NCBI GenBank assembly: GCA_014529385.2
Contig: CM043966.1
Location: 35,688,739-35,752,738 of the forward strand
From: Adiantum capillus-veneris
Lineage: Eukaryota > Streptophyta > Polypodiopsida > Polypodiales > Pteridaceae
Direction: 5' to 3'
DNA: 64,000 bases
Shown here: one piece after another, positions 1 to 9,690 of the stretch
Layout: each line of letters opens with the position of its first letter
Numbering within the stretch: the stretch's first letter is position 1
The notes under the pieces: model-generated
What the model saw: only the letters and a program-made list of their open reading frames with translations
Database searches by the model: none
Told to the model about the DNA's origin: nothing
Program-made: the position numbers and the translations under genes

Positions 1-386
1 TATGTGGTTGCAAACTTTGTCGCACAAAATATCTGCAAAGTTTTATTGGGTGATTTTGTTAAAAAAGGAGCATACAAAAATTGATACTCTCTAATAAAAT
101 TCACCACATGATTTGCATCTAGTAGCGTTGGTTTTATGACGGCCATTTTACGAATGTCTTTTAATAGAAAATTAAGAGTATGCGCGGCACCTGGTACATT
201 GTAATCTCCAGGTACTTAACTTGGATAGCCCTCCCTGCAGCCTTGTTATTGGACGTATTATCTATGACAATTGCAATCACATTCTTTGGTCCACCTGCCT
301 TCGCTATGGTGCGCTTGTATATCCTTGCTAGATAATCACTGGTCTTCTCTTTTAAAGAGGTGTCAATGGCTTCTACAAACATGGAC
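1..386 (-). pseudogene. hAT-superfamily transposase fragment (DUF659 region)
   Basis: Degenerate piece of a hAT DNA-transposon transposase. Reading the minus strand from 386 to 1 one sees VEAIDTSLKEKTSDYL, then VIDNTSNNKAAGRAI (the 'DNASN..AAG' block of the DUF659 hAT family). After a frameshift come GAAHTLNFLLKDI (the family's C-AAHTLNL-KDI signature, with the Cys changed to Gly) and VVNFIREYQFLYAPF. A stop follows and the window edge cuts off the rest. The other side was cut by the insertion of chromovirus A at 387; the five bases before the LTR are TGGAC. No terminal inverted repeat is visible. The family assignment rests on recognised motifs; the fragment cannot be functional. Confidence 0.75.
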
Positions 387-1107
387 TGTAACATTTAATG
401 GCCTTGTAACTTGTGTGTAGCGGAAAATAGCATGAACATAATGAGCATTTCATTAGAATAGATTCCTAATGAGAATAACAAGAGTGCTTGGGTGGAGAGA
501 GCAAAAAAAAACATAACACCTAGTTAGATAGCATGAACAATCTTCAATTAAGCAATTGAAAACAGTTGAGGACCGGATTTGCATGGATCCGGTCCCCCCT
601 CCAAAAGGCTTTGTATTATGGTTTCTCCATCAAGAGAGACATTTTACAATACAATTCTTTGTGTTCCTTCAATACTAGCTAGTGCAATGAAGATGGAAAC
701 TTCAAGCACTAAGCAAAACACTTATCAAACACAACATACTTTCCCTCACGGTCTCAGACCCAAAACCTCACACACCTTCAAAGATGGTGAGAGCTAGCGG
801 GGTATGAGAGTAGATTCAGAGGAAGAAGAAAGATGTACATCTCCTCACATAATCACTTATATTATCATAGATAAGCTTGGTAATTAGCATGGTGAAGGAG
901 ATGAGCATGCATTGAAGCTTGGCTCTTGGTTGGATTTGCATCACAAAGCCAAGAGTTGTTGACGTAGGCCTCCCTTCTCACAAGCTTGGAGTAGGTGGTA
1001 AGCTTTCCATTAAAGCTCAAGAAGGAGAGAGAGTCTTCTTTGCTTCACACATGAGATTGTGTGAGTGTGTGTGTGATAATGCCTTGAAAAAATCAGCCCC
1101 CCCCCCC

Positions 1108-1153
<46 letters not shown>

Positions 1154-1967
1154 CGACCCCCCTTGCTAATTGCTCATGCTACAGCCCTATTGGACCTCCC
1201 CAATCTCAGCCAATGGAAATTAAGCATCATAAGTGATAGCCTTCTGACATGTGTCCCCCTTTATCCTTTTGTGAGAGATTTAGGTAGCTAATAAATGAAA
1301 CTAAACTCTCATTGGACCCCTTTGCCTCCTGGCCAACAGGAATCAGGCAAGCCATTGGGCTGCTGAATGCTCATTGGACCCCTTGGGAGACTGTCCAATA
1401 GTCTTCTAGAGAGCTTAATTCTTAATGGTTCTTTTATTAAGTGTTTTTATAATAATTAAATTAGATTTACTCTAGCCTAATTCTCATTGGTCCACCTCCA
1501 AGGCCATCCAATAGGAATTGAGTACACCTTGTGGGCATCTAGGCTAGGGAACTGACATCTGTCCCTCATTCCCTTTGTGTAAAGGGAGCTTGTGTGTGTT
1601 AGTTTCTCTCTCATCTCCTACTTCTAGGGCTCGTCCCCTCCTATGTAGGGATGGTTGAAGACTTTTGGGACACACACAAAGCATCCAATTTCCCTAGGCT
1701 TTTGACCTTTGGACAGAACCTTTGAATTTTAGAACCTTAGCATTTTGGAAGTTTTAATGGGCTGAACCTTAGGGTCTTTTAAGCCCATTGGTGCACATTT
1801 CTCTTTTGCAGATGGCCCCCCTTTTGGATCCCTATTTTCCCTCCTTTGGATCCTTACTGTGGCGGGTCTGCTAGCTTAACCAAAAATCTAGCTTTTTCTC
1901 CCCTGGCACTCCATCAGTTCAACGTGAGAAAATCATTTAAGAGAATTAGATATTGATTATTATGACA
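387..1967 (-). repeat. 3' LTR of chromovirus A, 1581 bp
   Basis: On the plus strand it starts TGTAACATTTAATGG and ends GATTATTATGACA. The minus strand therefore begins TGTCATAATAATC and ends TGTTACA, a standard TG...CA pair. The first 500 bp are nearly the same as 7654-8182 and 16815-17350, and the whole is alignable to solo LTR G (42305-43891, 1587 bp). The stretch 571-596 holds an imperfect inverted repeat around GGACCGGATTTGCATGGATC. It contains repeated 'TCATTGGACCCC' phrases and a C/CT microsatellite. ORFs of 60-105 codons inside it have no similarity that I recognise and I do not call them genes. Confidence 0.88.
1097..1150. repeat. (C)22 then (CT)n microsatellite inside LTR A
   Basis: 22 consecutive C are followed by about 16 CT units. 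The matching position in the B LTR (about 17550) reads only a short C run and a few CT units, so the tract expanded in this copy after insertion. Confidence 0.95.
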
Positions 1968-1981
1968 TTACCTCTCTCTTG
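1968..1981 (-). other. Polypurine tract of chromovirus A
   Basis: Immediately inside the 3' LTR the minus strand reads CAAGAGAGAGGTAA, a purine run of the kind that primes plus-strand synthesis. It is followed in the 3' UTR (1986-2005) by the perfect 8-bp stem CATAGTCG-tcct-CGACTATG. Confidence 0.7.
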
Positions 1982-2321
1982 AAATCATAGTCGTCCTCGA
2001 CTATGGGGTAAAGAAGATAAAGCATATTCATTAGTCCTTTTTCCTAGCGGGTAGAGGATCCCTATGTTACCCTACGATATCGTTCCAAAATGGATGACTA
2101 GTCCATTTGGCGCTTGAGAGCCTAAGCTGCCGCAAGCATGTCTGGACATTAGTCCTATCAATCTTCCATAGTAGAGTGACAAGCTCTACTTGGTGTTTGG
2201 GAGACGGCGTCTCCGCAAACTTGATCTAAACATGCATACTACTTCATTTTTGTGCACAATACAGAAAAAGAGAGTCTTATAAGACAAAAACGTTGTTCAT
2301 TTTTAACATTTGGACATTTGC
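1982..2321 (-). other. 3' untranslated region of chromovirus A
   Basis: Noncoding between the polypurine tract and the integrase stop codon. Apart from the 1986-2005 hairpin I see nothing notable. Confidence 0.6.
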
Positions 2322-3540
2322 TTACTCTATGGAAGCATTGTAAACATTGACAAGGCTTAAGTTATCCTTTAATTGTTTGCCTTGCATCCATCTAGCATCT
2401 TCGAAAGGATAATTCTTAAACTTAATAAGATATCGTCGGATAGTCTTACCGCCTCTTAGTACCTTGTCTTCATGTCGGAGAATGGACTCGAGCTGCAACA
2501 CCTTTTCTTGGTCCTTGATCTCCTCTGGGTCTTCAATAGTTGGTTCTTGAGCTGGCTCTCCTTTGTAAGGCTTTAGTAGGCTCACATGGAAAGCATTGTG
2601 TATGAGCCAATGGTTGAGCAACTTGAGTTGATAGGCCATCTCATTGATTGGCCTAAGAATCTGGAAGGGACCATAGTACCTTTTTGCTAACTTAGCGTAG
2701 TACTTTTGGTGTCCCGTAGGATTCTTGCTCGTCCTGTGCCTTAATCGAGCCTTGGGAAATTTGAGTAAGACCCAATCCTTTTCTTTAAAGGCTTGGGCTC
2801 TTCTGTGCTTGTCAGCAACAGCCTTTTGCCTTTGCTGTGAGATAGAGCTAGCATCCTTAATCTTTTGGAAAGATTCTTGTAGGTCTCGGCTATACTTATC
2901 TGCAACGAAGATCTTCCCTTGTACCTTAAGTAGCAAGGGCCTTTTTGATCTTCCTTCAATTACCTCAAAAGGTGCTTTTCCCGTGGAAGTATGTACATTG
3001 TTATTGTAGTCATACCCCACTAAGTGTAAGTACTTCTCCCATTGGGATCTTTGATTTACTTCCGTCACATAGGCTTTTAGTAGATCGATAATTGTTAAGT
3101 TAGCTATTTAACTTTGGCAATCCGTTTGTGGGTGATAGGCCGAAGAGAAATTTAGCCTTGTTCCTAAATTCTCAAAGAGATCCTTCCAAAAATTACTGGT
3201 CATTCTAGGATCTCTATCCGACACTATGGACATTGGCAAGCCATGGTACTTGAATATTTGTGAAATGAAGAGGGTTGCCATTTGATGGGCTTTGATGGTC
3301 TTTTTGACAGGTATAAAATGAGCTTGTTTACTAAACCTGTCTACTATCGTCCGTATTCCTGTATTCCCATGGATAGACTTAGGCAGTCCAAAGATAAAAT
3401 CCATGGATATGCTCTCCCATGGTGAATTAGGGATTGGCAAAGGTTGAAGCAATCCAAGTTGCTTCCCTCTATCAAACTTCGTCTTTTGCATACCACACAT
3501 TTAGAAACATACTCTTGTATGTTTGCTTTCATGGTAGGCC
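2322..3540 (-). pseudogene. Chromovirus A integrase with C-terminal chromodomain (broken)
   Basis: The last part of pol. The N-terminal zinc-binding pair is seen as SKCVVCKR near 3500, in a different frame from the core, so there is a frameshift around 3480-3530. The DDE core shows SMDFIFGLPKS (first Asp), IVSDRDPRMTSNFW (second Asp) and SSAYHPQTDCQS. The next codon, where the third catalytic residue (Glu of the usual GQTE) should be, is TAA at 3108-3110. The 248-codon ORF below it holds the integrase C-terminal domain (YYGPFQILRPINEMAYQLKL) and a chromodomain (LQLESILRHEDKVLRGGKT, then YLIKFKNYPFEDARWMQ). The chromodomain is known in chromoviruses to read histone marks for targeting. Not functional as it stands. 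Confidence 0.9.
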
Positions 3541-4290
3541 AATAGAAATATGTTTCAATCCCCTTTAGGGTAGACTAAATCCCTCTATGCCCTGCATAAG
3601 GAGGAGCATCAGATTCATACATTACTTTCTCACGTAGTGAGCTGGTAACGCAGAGTCTATTGCCGGTAGAGAAGATAACCATCATGTAAAGTAAATGGTT
3701 CCTCTTTCTTCCCTATTGCAAGGGCTGAAATTGCATCTCTTAAATCGGGATCAATACCATACTCATCTATCAGAGAAGACAGGTCATTGTGAGTTGCTAT
3801 GGAAACCGCATTCACTCTCGACCATCTTGAGAGTGCATCGGCTACTTGATTATGCTTGCCAGCAATGTGAGCAATATGAAAATGAAATTGCGAAAGAAAG
3901 TTTGCCCACCTCATTTGTTTGTTGGAGAGCTTGGTTTGCGTCATGAAGTACTTAATACTTTGGTGATCCGTTTGCAGAATGAAAGGAGTCCCCAATAAAT
4001 AGTGCTTCCATGAGTCTAAGGCATGCAGATCTGCGAGGAGTACCTTTTCATATATGCCTAGAGCTTGCTCAACAGGGTCGAGCCTTCGACTTTCATAGGC
4101 CTAGGGTGTGTCCTTCTAGAAGCAAAACAGCTCCAAGGCAATCACCACAAGCATCACATTGGACCTCAAATGGCTTTGAGAGATCCGATAGTGTAAGAAC
4201 GGGTTGAGAGATAAGCTTTTCTTTAAGCTTTTCGAAAGCATTGTTCTCCTTGGCAGACCATGTGTACCTTACGTTTTATTTATTAGGTCA
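3541..4290 (-). pseudogene. Chromovirus A RNase H domain (broken)
   Basis: Minus-strand pieces in several frames. Near 4250-4130 are the RNase H start (PVLTLSDLSKPFEVQCDACG) and a diverged second part. From 3995 down come FILQTDHQSIKYFMTQ, MRWANFLSQFHFHIAHIAGK and NQVADALSRWSR, the usual end of a Ty3/gypsy RNase H, followed by a linker to the integrase zinc domain. At least one frameshift lies between 4010 and 3995. It matches B at 8184-8430 closely. Confidence 0.85.
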
Positions 4291-5000
4291 TGTAATGGTC
4301 CTGCTATTCGTGAGAACTTTTCTATGAAGCATCTATATTATGCACACATACCTATACAACTTCTTAACTCATGAAGATTCCTTGGTTTAGGCCATCCTTT
4401 TATTACCTCTAACTTCGTTGGATCCATTTGGATGCCATCTTTAGAGATAATGTGACCTAAATACTGAACCTCTTGTAAAAAAAATTAACTTTTCTTTCGA
4501 TTAACATAAAGTTTATTCTCTCTTAGAACTTGAAATATTACCTGGAGGTGTTGCTTGTGTTCGTTTAATGAATTAGAGTAGATGATGATATCATCAAGGA
4601 ACACTCTAGTAAAGGTTCGGTGAGGCTTGAATAGCTTCTTCATTAAGTGCTTGAATGGGGTTGGTGCATTGGTCAAGCCAAAAGGCATGACAATGTATTC
4701 GTAAAGACCAAACGTAGTGTGAAATGTGGTCTTTACAATGTCTTGATCAACTATCCTTATGTGATGATAGCCACTTTTTAGGTCAATCCTACTGAAGTAG
4801 GTGGACCCTTGTAGCTTATCAAATAGGTCTTCTACCCATGGAACTATTATTGATAGTGATAATATTTAGTGCTCTATAGTCGACACACATACGATATGTG
4901 CCATCTTTCTTTGGCACTAGTAGCACAGGAGAACAAAATGGAGATGAGCTAGGCCTAACCATGTCCTTCTCAACTAACTCATGCACTTGCCGCATAATCT
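4291..5000 (-). pseudogene. Chromovirus A reverse transcriptase (broken)
   Basis: Minus strand. The best piece is 4688-4485: MPFGLTNAPTPFKHLMKK, then VFLDDIIIYSNS with the catalytic Asp pair, then LQVIFQVLRENKLYVNRKKS and a stop. Upstream (5000-4690) other frames hold the fingers region, including the YRALN-like segment near 4880 that is missing from copy B. Downstream (4480-4300) is the end of the palm, with ISKDGIQMDPTKL-like residues near 4440. Several stops and frameshifts make it inactive. Confidence 0.85.
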
Positions 5001-5690
5001 CCTCTTGTTGAGCTTGAGAAACTCTATAAGGAGGTTTGCTAGGCGGCGAAATTCCTGGAAGAAGTTCAATTGCATGGTCATCATTGCCTCATTTAGGAGG
5101 TAGCTCACAAGGGATGTCGTCTCAATAAAGACATCTTGAAATCCCTTGAGAAAATTGGATAACTCTAATTCCTTTTGATTGTGTATATTTTCTTTTGCTA
5201 AAACATTAGGTTCATTTTGAGAACTTTAACAAAAATCATGTACACAGAAATAAAGCTCTTTATTGACTTGTTGAAAGCTTGTGCATGTACAATAGGTATA
5301 GTGTTACCCATTTCCTTAGCATCTATATACATATCTTTTTCCCTGAACTTAAAGGAGATTTGCCTTTCAAGGAATTTAACATTGGCAGCCATGCAATCAA
5401 ACCATGGTGCCCCTAGGATTACATCCTCATGCTTGAGGGGAGAGTTAAGAACTCCTCTTTGTCCACATAGCTTTGGACATGGAGCCTCAATTTCCCAATT
5501 AAGGGAGTGATTGAAGCTTCTTGCCCCTTGAAAGCACCGTCTATGGGTCGGACATCTCCCATCTCGTAGGCTTGTATGCCTAACTTGGTGGCCAACTCTT
5601 TAGATATAAAATTTTGAGTAGAACCAGGGCCAAAGAGAATAAAAGCATCATGTTCTCTTACCTTTCCCAAGCATGGCATAGAGGAGATCC
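5001..5690 (-). pseudogene. Chromovirus A protease and linker (broken)
   Basis: The ORF 5679-5419 encodes a retropepsin-type domain: REHDAFILFGPGSTQNFIS. In sister copy B the same place reads ILFDPGSTHNFIS, so the catalytic Asp is Gly here. The rest of the fold (KLGIQAYEMGDVRPIDG, then LHVQSYVDKEEF) is preserved. From 5418 to 5001 the linker to RT continues in broken frames (MYIDAKEMGNTIPIVHAQ near 5340). Confidence 0.8.
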
Positions 5691-7236
5691 TTTGTGGTGA
5701 ATTTCCTCCTCTTGGATTTCCACCAAGGTAGCTCTAGGAGGTTCATGGTCGGTGTTCTTTTGGGGACAAGCGCGGTACACATGCCTTTGCTCGCCGCACT
5801 TGAAACAACGGTTATCCTTGCGATAACGCTCAAGCTCTTCAAGAGAGAGTTTATTTTTGCCTTTGTAAAATCCCTTCTCTTTAGCTTTGTTGGAGTTTCC
5901 CTTATGAGAATTTTGGACATTGTCCTTTCCCTTAGGCTCATTGGAACCCTTCTTTTCCGTGGGCTTAGAATTTCTTTTAGTCCCCGTTTGGAAATTGATT
6001 CAAGAGGCCACCATAATATGGTGTATAACCGCCGATATGGTGCGTGGCCTTTGGCAGTTGACATACTCCGCCATTTCTTCGGTTAAGCCCACAAAATTGT
6101 TGCTTTTGCTCTCCAAAATTGAAGTTTTTAAAGACAGTGGCTTTGAGTTGTAGGTCCCAAAACTTGTCTACATATTTGTGAATGGATTCATAGGGAGAGA
6201 GCTTCAAGCTTCTCCATTTGGTGAGTACTTTGTCTTTCGCATCAATGGCCAAAAACTGCTTCATAATGGAAGCTCTTAAAGCTTTCCATGTTCGTGGAGC
6301 TTCACCGTTGGCCCGTAGGCTAGACCACCATTGTCTGGCAGACTTTTGAAAGTGCATAGCTACATGGCATAGCTTAGAGGACTTCGTGAAGCCCTCATCT
6401 CCAAATGCCACATTGAATTGTTGGATAAAGGCCAAAACTTTGTCCGTAGCACCAAAGGTGCCATCCTAGGTAAGGAAAGAGATGCTCTTCCCTCCCTTTT
6501 TCAATTTCTTGAGCTTGGACGACCTCTTCCACGTGGCATAGGATTTCCTATGGCCTCTTCTTTTTGATGGTTCAAAGGTTGCACCATCACTTTCTTCAGA
6601 AGATGAAGAAGAGGGTGACCTCTTTCTCGCCTTTTTCTTTCGTTGATGTTCTTTGTCTTCACCATCACTTTCATAAGAGAAAGAGGATGAAGAAGATGGA
6701 GAAGAGGGTGTACTCTTTCTCGCCATTTTCTTCTCTTGCTTTTTGTCATCCCTCTTTGAAGTATGGTCTTGAGAAGTATGCGATGGTCTTCTCTGTTTTG
6801 GAGGTGATGGAGAGCATTTAGCCCGCCATCTTCGTGGAGCCATCCCCACCGAGGTGGCGGGAGACTCACATCTTTCTCGTTCCGTCGGTGGAGGGTCTTG
6901 AATTCTCCTTTGAGAAGGAGGTGCGTCATCAAGGAGCAAATTTCAGAGCCCTTCATATGGATCCTCTTCTTCTTCCCGAATCGGACAGAGGCATCTTTTG
7001 GAAGTCTCGCAACAAGGAGGCTTCCTAGGTGCTCTCTCGTCATGGTGGGGAGCTTGGAGAATCCCATGAGTACGAAGCTGCCGTTGCACTTCACTCTGGA
7101 GGGATGGATTGCCCATGGCTTGTTGAAGCCTAGAAACAAGATAGTTAACAAGCATTGGGGCATCATTAGTAGCTTGCTAATTAGAAAAATCAAAGTTATC
7201 AACATTAATTTCACTCTCTTTACTATTGTCAGCCAT
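5691..7236 (-). pseudogene. Chromovirus A gag (broken)
   Basis: Start ATG at 7236 (MADNSKESEINVDNF, then an in-frame stop and MLVNYLVSRLQQAMGN). A highly charged Ser/Lys/Arg-rich stretch follows (6900-6480, e.g. KKARKRSPSSSSSEES). The capsid domain lies at 6435-6080 (MHFQKSARQWWSSLRA, then MKQFLAIDAKDKVLTKW and SPYESIHKYVDKFWDLQ). A CCHC zinc knuckle near 5800 reads CFKCGEQRHVYRAC. The start was chosen because copy B has the same context at 11237 (MDDNSK). Frameshifts are spread throughout. Gag would form the particle and bind the RNA. Confidence 0.82.
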
Positions 7237-7640
7237 TCTAACAACTTTTAGGTCGTAACGTTTTAGGTGTACTTTGGCACTTCAAGCCCTAGTTGCTACT
7301 CCTCTTTACCCCTTTAGAAAAAGCACTCAAGCTATTGTACCCGTGGCTCGAATACCATTAATTGCAAGGAATAGAAGAGAGGGTCGTTCAACACCAAAAC
7401 GACACTGGCTCCTGTCAAGCTTCTAATAGCTCAATAGTTTTTAAGCCGTAGGCAAGCCCCGTAGAACTCCACTATTAAGACCATAGCTCTCGACGGTGAT
7501 GCCCCGTTAACTGCACAAAGGCAGGCGTACTGTAAGGCTGAAAGATCCCTATTCTACTTACTCACATGCAATTAATAGTACCAACCATTTATAGCTAGCT
7601 TGAGGACCTCCCTTCTTCAGCAAGAGAAGAGAAACCTTGT
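7237..7640 (-). other. 5' leader of chromovirus A
   Basis: Untranslated sequence between gag and the primer site. It is almost base-for-base the same as the B leader (11238-11580 plus 16741-16800), which shows where copia-1 later cut the B copy. Confidence 0.75.
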
Positions 7641-7652
7641 ACTCCGATACCA
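7641..7652 (-). other. Primer binding site of chromovirus A
   Basis: Plus strand ACTCCGATACCA, so the minus strand reads TGGTATCGGAGT, one mismatch from the plant initiator-Met tRNA site TGGTATCAGAGC within the first ten bases. It lies one base inside the LTR at 7654. Confidence 0.8.
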
Positions 7653-7653
7653 A

Positions 7654-8182
7654 TGTAACATTTAATGGCCTAGTAACTTGTGTGTAGCGGAAAATAGCAT
7701 GAACATAGTGAGCATTTCATTAGAATAGATTCCTAATGAGAATAACAAGAGTGCTTGGGTGGAGAGAGCAACAAAAAGCATATCACCTAGTTAGATAGCA
7801 TGAAAAAATTCAAAGGAGAGAGATATTAAGAAATTCATAACAGTTGAGGACTGGATTTGCATGGAGCTGGTCCCCCCTCCAAAAGGCTTTGTATTATGGT
7901 TTCTCCCATCAAGAGAGACAGTTTACAATAGAATTCTTTGTGTCCTTCAATACTAGCTAGTGGAATGAAGATGGAAACTTCAAGCAGTAAGCAAAACACT
8001 TATCAAACACAACAACAATTCCCTCATGGTCTTAGACCAAAGACCTCACACACCTTCGAAGATGGTGAGAGCTAGCGGGGTATGAGAGTAGATTGAGAGG
8101 AAGAAGGAGTATTCTTACGAGAAAGATGTACATCTCCTCACATAATGACTCATATTAGCATAGCTTAGCTTAGTAATAACAT
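7654..8182 (-). repeat. Truncated 5' LTR of chromovirus A
   Basis: Starts TGTAACATTTAATGGCC and follows the 3' LTR at 387 to about base 500, roughly 90% alike by eye. It then breaks off at CATG (8180-8183), where RNase H sequence of copy B begins. Confidence 0.85.
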
Positions 8183-8183
8183 G

Positions 8184-8430
8184 TAGAACTACAAGGAGTT
8201 CCTTTTCATATATGCCTAGAGCTTGCTCAATAGGGTCGAGCCTTCGACTTTCATAGCCTATGGCGTGCCCTTCTTGGAGCGAAACAGCTCCAAGGCAATC
8301 ACCACAAGCATCACATTGGACCTCAAATGGCTTTGAGAGATCCGATAGTGTAAGCACAGGTTGAGAGATAAGCTTTTCTTTAAGATTTTCAAAAGCATTG
8401 TTCTCCTTGGCAGACCATGTGTACACATAC
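8184..8430 (-). pseudogene. Chromovirus B RNase H, N-terminal part
   Basis: Minus strand: AFENLKEKLISQPVLTLSDL, then KPFEVQCDACGDCLGAVSLQ and AIGYESRRLDPIEQALG. The first catalytic Asp of RNase H (CDACG) is present. The domain ends where A's LTR begins at 8182, so its second half is missing. Confidence 0.85.
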
Positions 8431-8935
8431 CTATAAAGCTTCTTAGTTCATGAAGATTCCTTGGTTTAGGCCATCCTTTTATTACCTCTAACTTTGATGG
8501 ATCTATTTGGATGCCATCTTGAGAGATAATGTGACCTAAATATTGAATCTCTTGTAGGAAAAATTCACTTTTCTTTCGATTAACATAAAGTTTATTCTCT
8601 CTTAGAACTTGAAATATTACCTGGAGGTGTTGCTTGTGTTTGTCTAATGAATTAGAGTAGATGATGATATCATCAAAGAACACTCCAGTAAAGGTTTGGT
8701 GAGGCCTGAATAGATTCTCCATCAAGTGCTTGAATGTGGCTGGTGCATTGGTCAAGCCAAAAGGCATGACAATGTATTCGTAAAGACCAAACGTAGTGTG
8801 GAATGCGGTCTTTACAATGTCTCGATCAACTATCCTTATTTGACGATAGCCACTTTTTAGGTCAATCCTACTAAAGTAGGTGGACCCTTGCGATATGTGC
8901 CGTCTTTCTTTTGCACTAGTAGCACAGGAGAACAA
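8431..8935 (-). pseudogene. Chromovirus B reverse transcriptase (88-bp deletion)
   Basis: A fairly open reading: STYFSRIDLKSGYRQIRI, YIVMPFGLTNAPATFKHLME, VFFDDIIIYSNSL (catalytic Asp pair; A has FLDD) and FFLQEIQYLGHIISQDGIQ. Compared with A (4816-4904), about 88 bases between ACCCTTG and CGATATG are gone near 8890, removing part of the fingers and shifting the frame. Confidence 0.88.
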
Positions 8936-9690
8936 AATGGAGATGAGCTAGGCCTAACCATGCCGTTCTCAACTTACTGATGCACTTACTGCATAACCTC
9001 TTCTTGTTGAGCTTGAGAAACTCTATAAGGAGGTTTGTTAGGCGGTGAACTTCCTGGAAGAAGTTCAATTGCATGGTCATCATTGCCTCATTCAGGAGGT
9101 AGCTCACAAGGATGTCGTCAATCAAGACATCTTGAAACCCCTTGAGAAAATTGGATAACTCTAATTCGTTTTGATTGTGTATATTTTCTTTTGCTAAAAC
9201 ATTAGGTTCATTTTGAGAGTCTTTAACAAAAATCATGTACACGAAAATAGAGCTCTTTATTGACTTATTGAAAGCTTGTGTATGTAAAATGGTTATGGTG
9301 TTACCCATTTTCTTAGCATCTATGTACAATCTTTTTCCCTGAACCTAAAGGAGGTTCTCCTTTTCAAGGAATTTAACATTGGCAGCCATGTAATCAAATC
9401 AGGGTGCCCCTAGGACTACATCCTCATGCTTGAGAGGAGTGATAAAGAAGTCCTCTCTGTCCACATAGCTTTGGACATGGAGCCTCAATTTCTCAATTAA
9501 GGAAGTGACTGAAGCTTCTTGCCCCTTGAAAGCACCGTTTGCAGGTACGACATCTCCTATCTCGTAAGCTTGTAGGCCTAGCTTGGTGGCCAACTCTGTG
9601 GATATGAAATTGTGAGTAGAACCAGGGTCAAAGAGAATAAAAGCATCATGTTCTCTTACCTTTTCCCAAGCATGGCATAGAGGAGCGAGA
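8936..9690 (-). pseudogene. Chromovirus B protease and PR-RT linker
   Basis: 9690-9399 holds the protease with its catalytic motif intact (FILFDPGSTHNFIS), then ATKLGLQAYEIGDVVPANGA and LHVQSYVDREDFF. It is in one frame with the gag end upstream. The linker 9329-8936 (MYIDAKKMGNTITILHTQAF, then NQNELELSNFLKGFQDVL) is in another frame. Better kept than in A. Confidence 0.82.

Larger units (their letters stand above)
387..8182 (-). mobile_element. Ty3/gypsy chromovirus A (decayed; full 3' LTR, broken 5' LTR)
   Basis: LTR retrotransposon on the minus strand. In plus coordinates the order is 3' LTR (387-1967), polypurine tract, 3' UTR, integrase with chromodomain, RNase H, reverse transcriptase, protease, gag (start at 7236), leader, primer site (7641-7652) and the beginning of the 5' LTR (7654-8182). 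The GAG-PR-RT-RH-IN order plus a C-terminal chromodomain makes it a chromovirus. Many frameshifts and stops break gag-pol. The 5' LTR ends at 8182, where the sequence switches into the RNase H region of a sister copy, B. So A and B are now one composite block produced by a rearrangement. The left target-site copy would be TGGAC (382-386); no right partner was found. Confidence 0.85.

Noticed and set aside
579-1236. ORFs of 72-105 codons inside LTR A
   Set aside because: They lie in an LTR, translate low-complexity (C)n/(CT)n sequence and are not kept in the other LTR copies.
2725-3009. Plus-strand ORF over the A integrase
   Set aside because: Antisense to the recognised integrase C-terminal domain.
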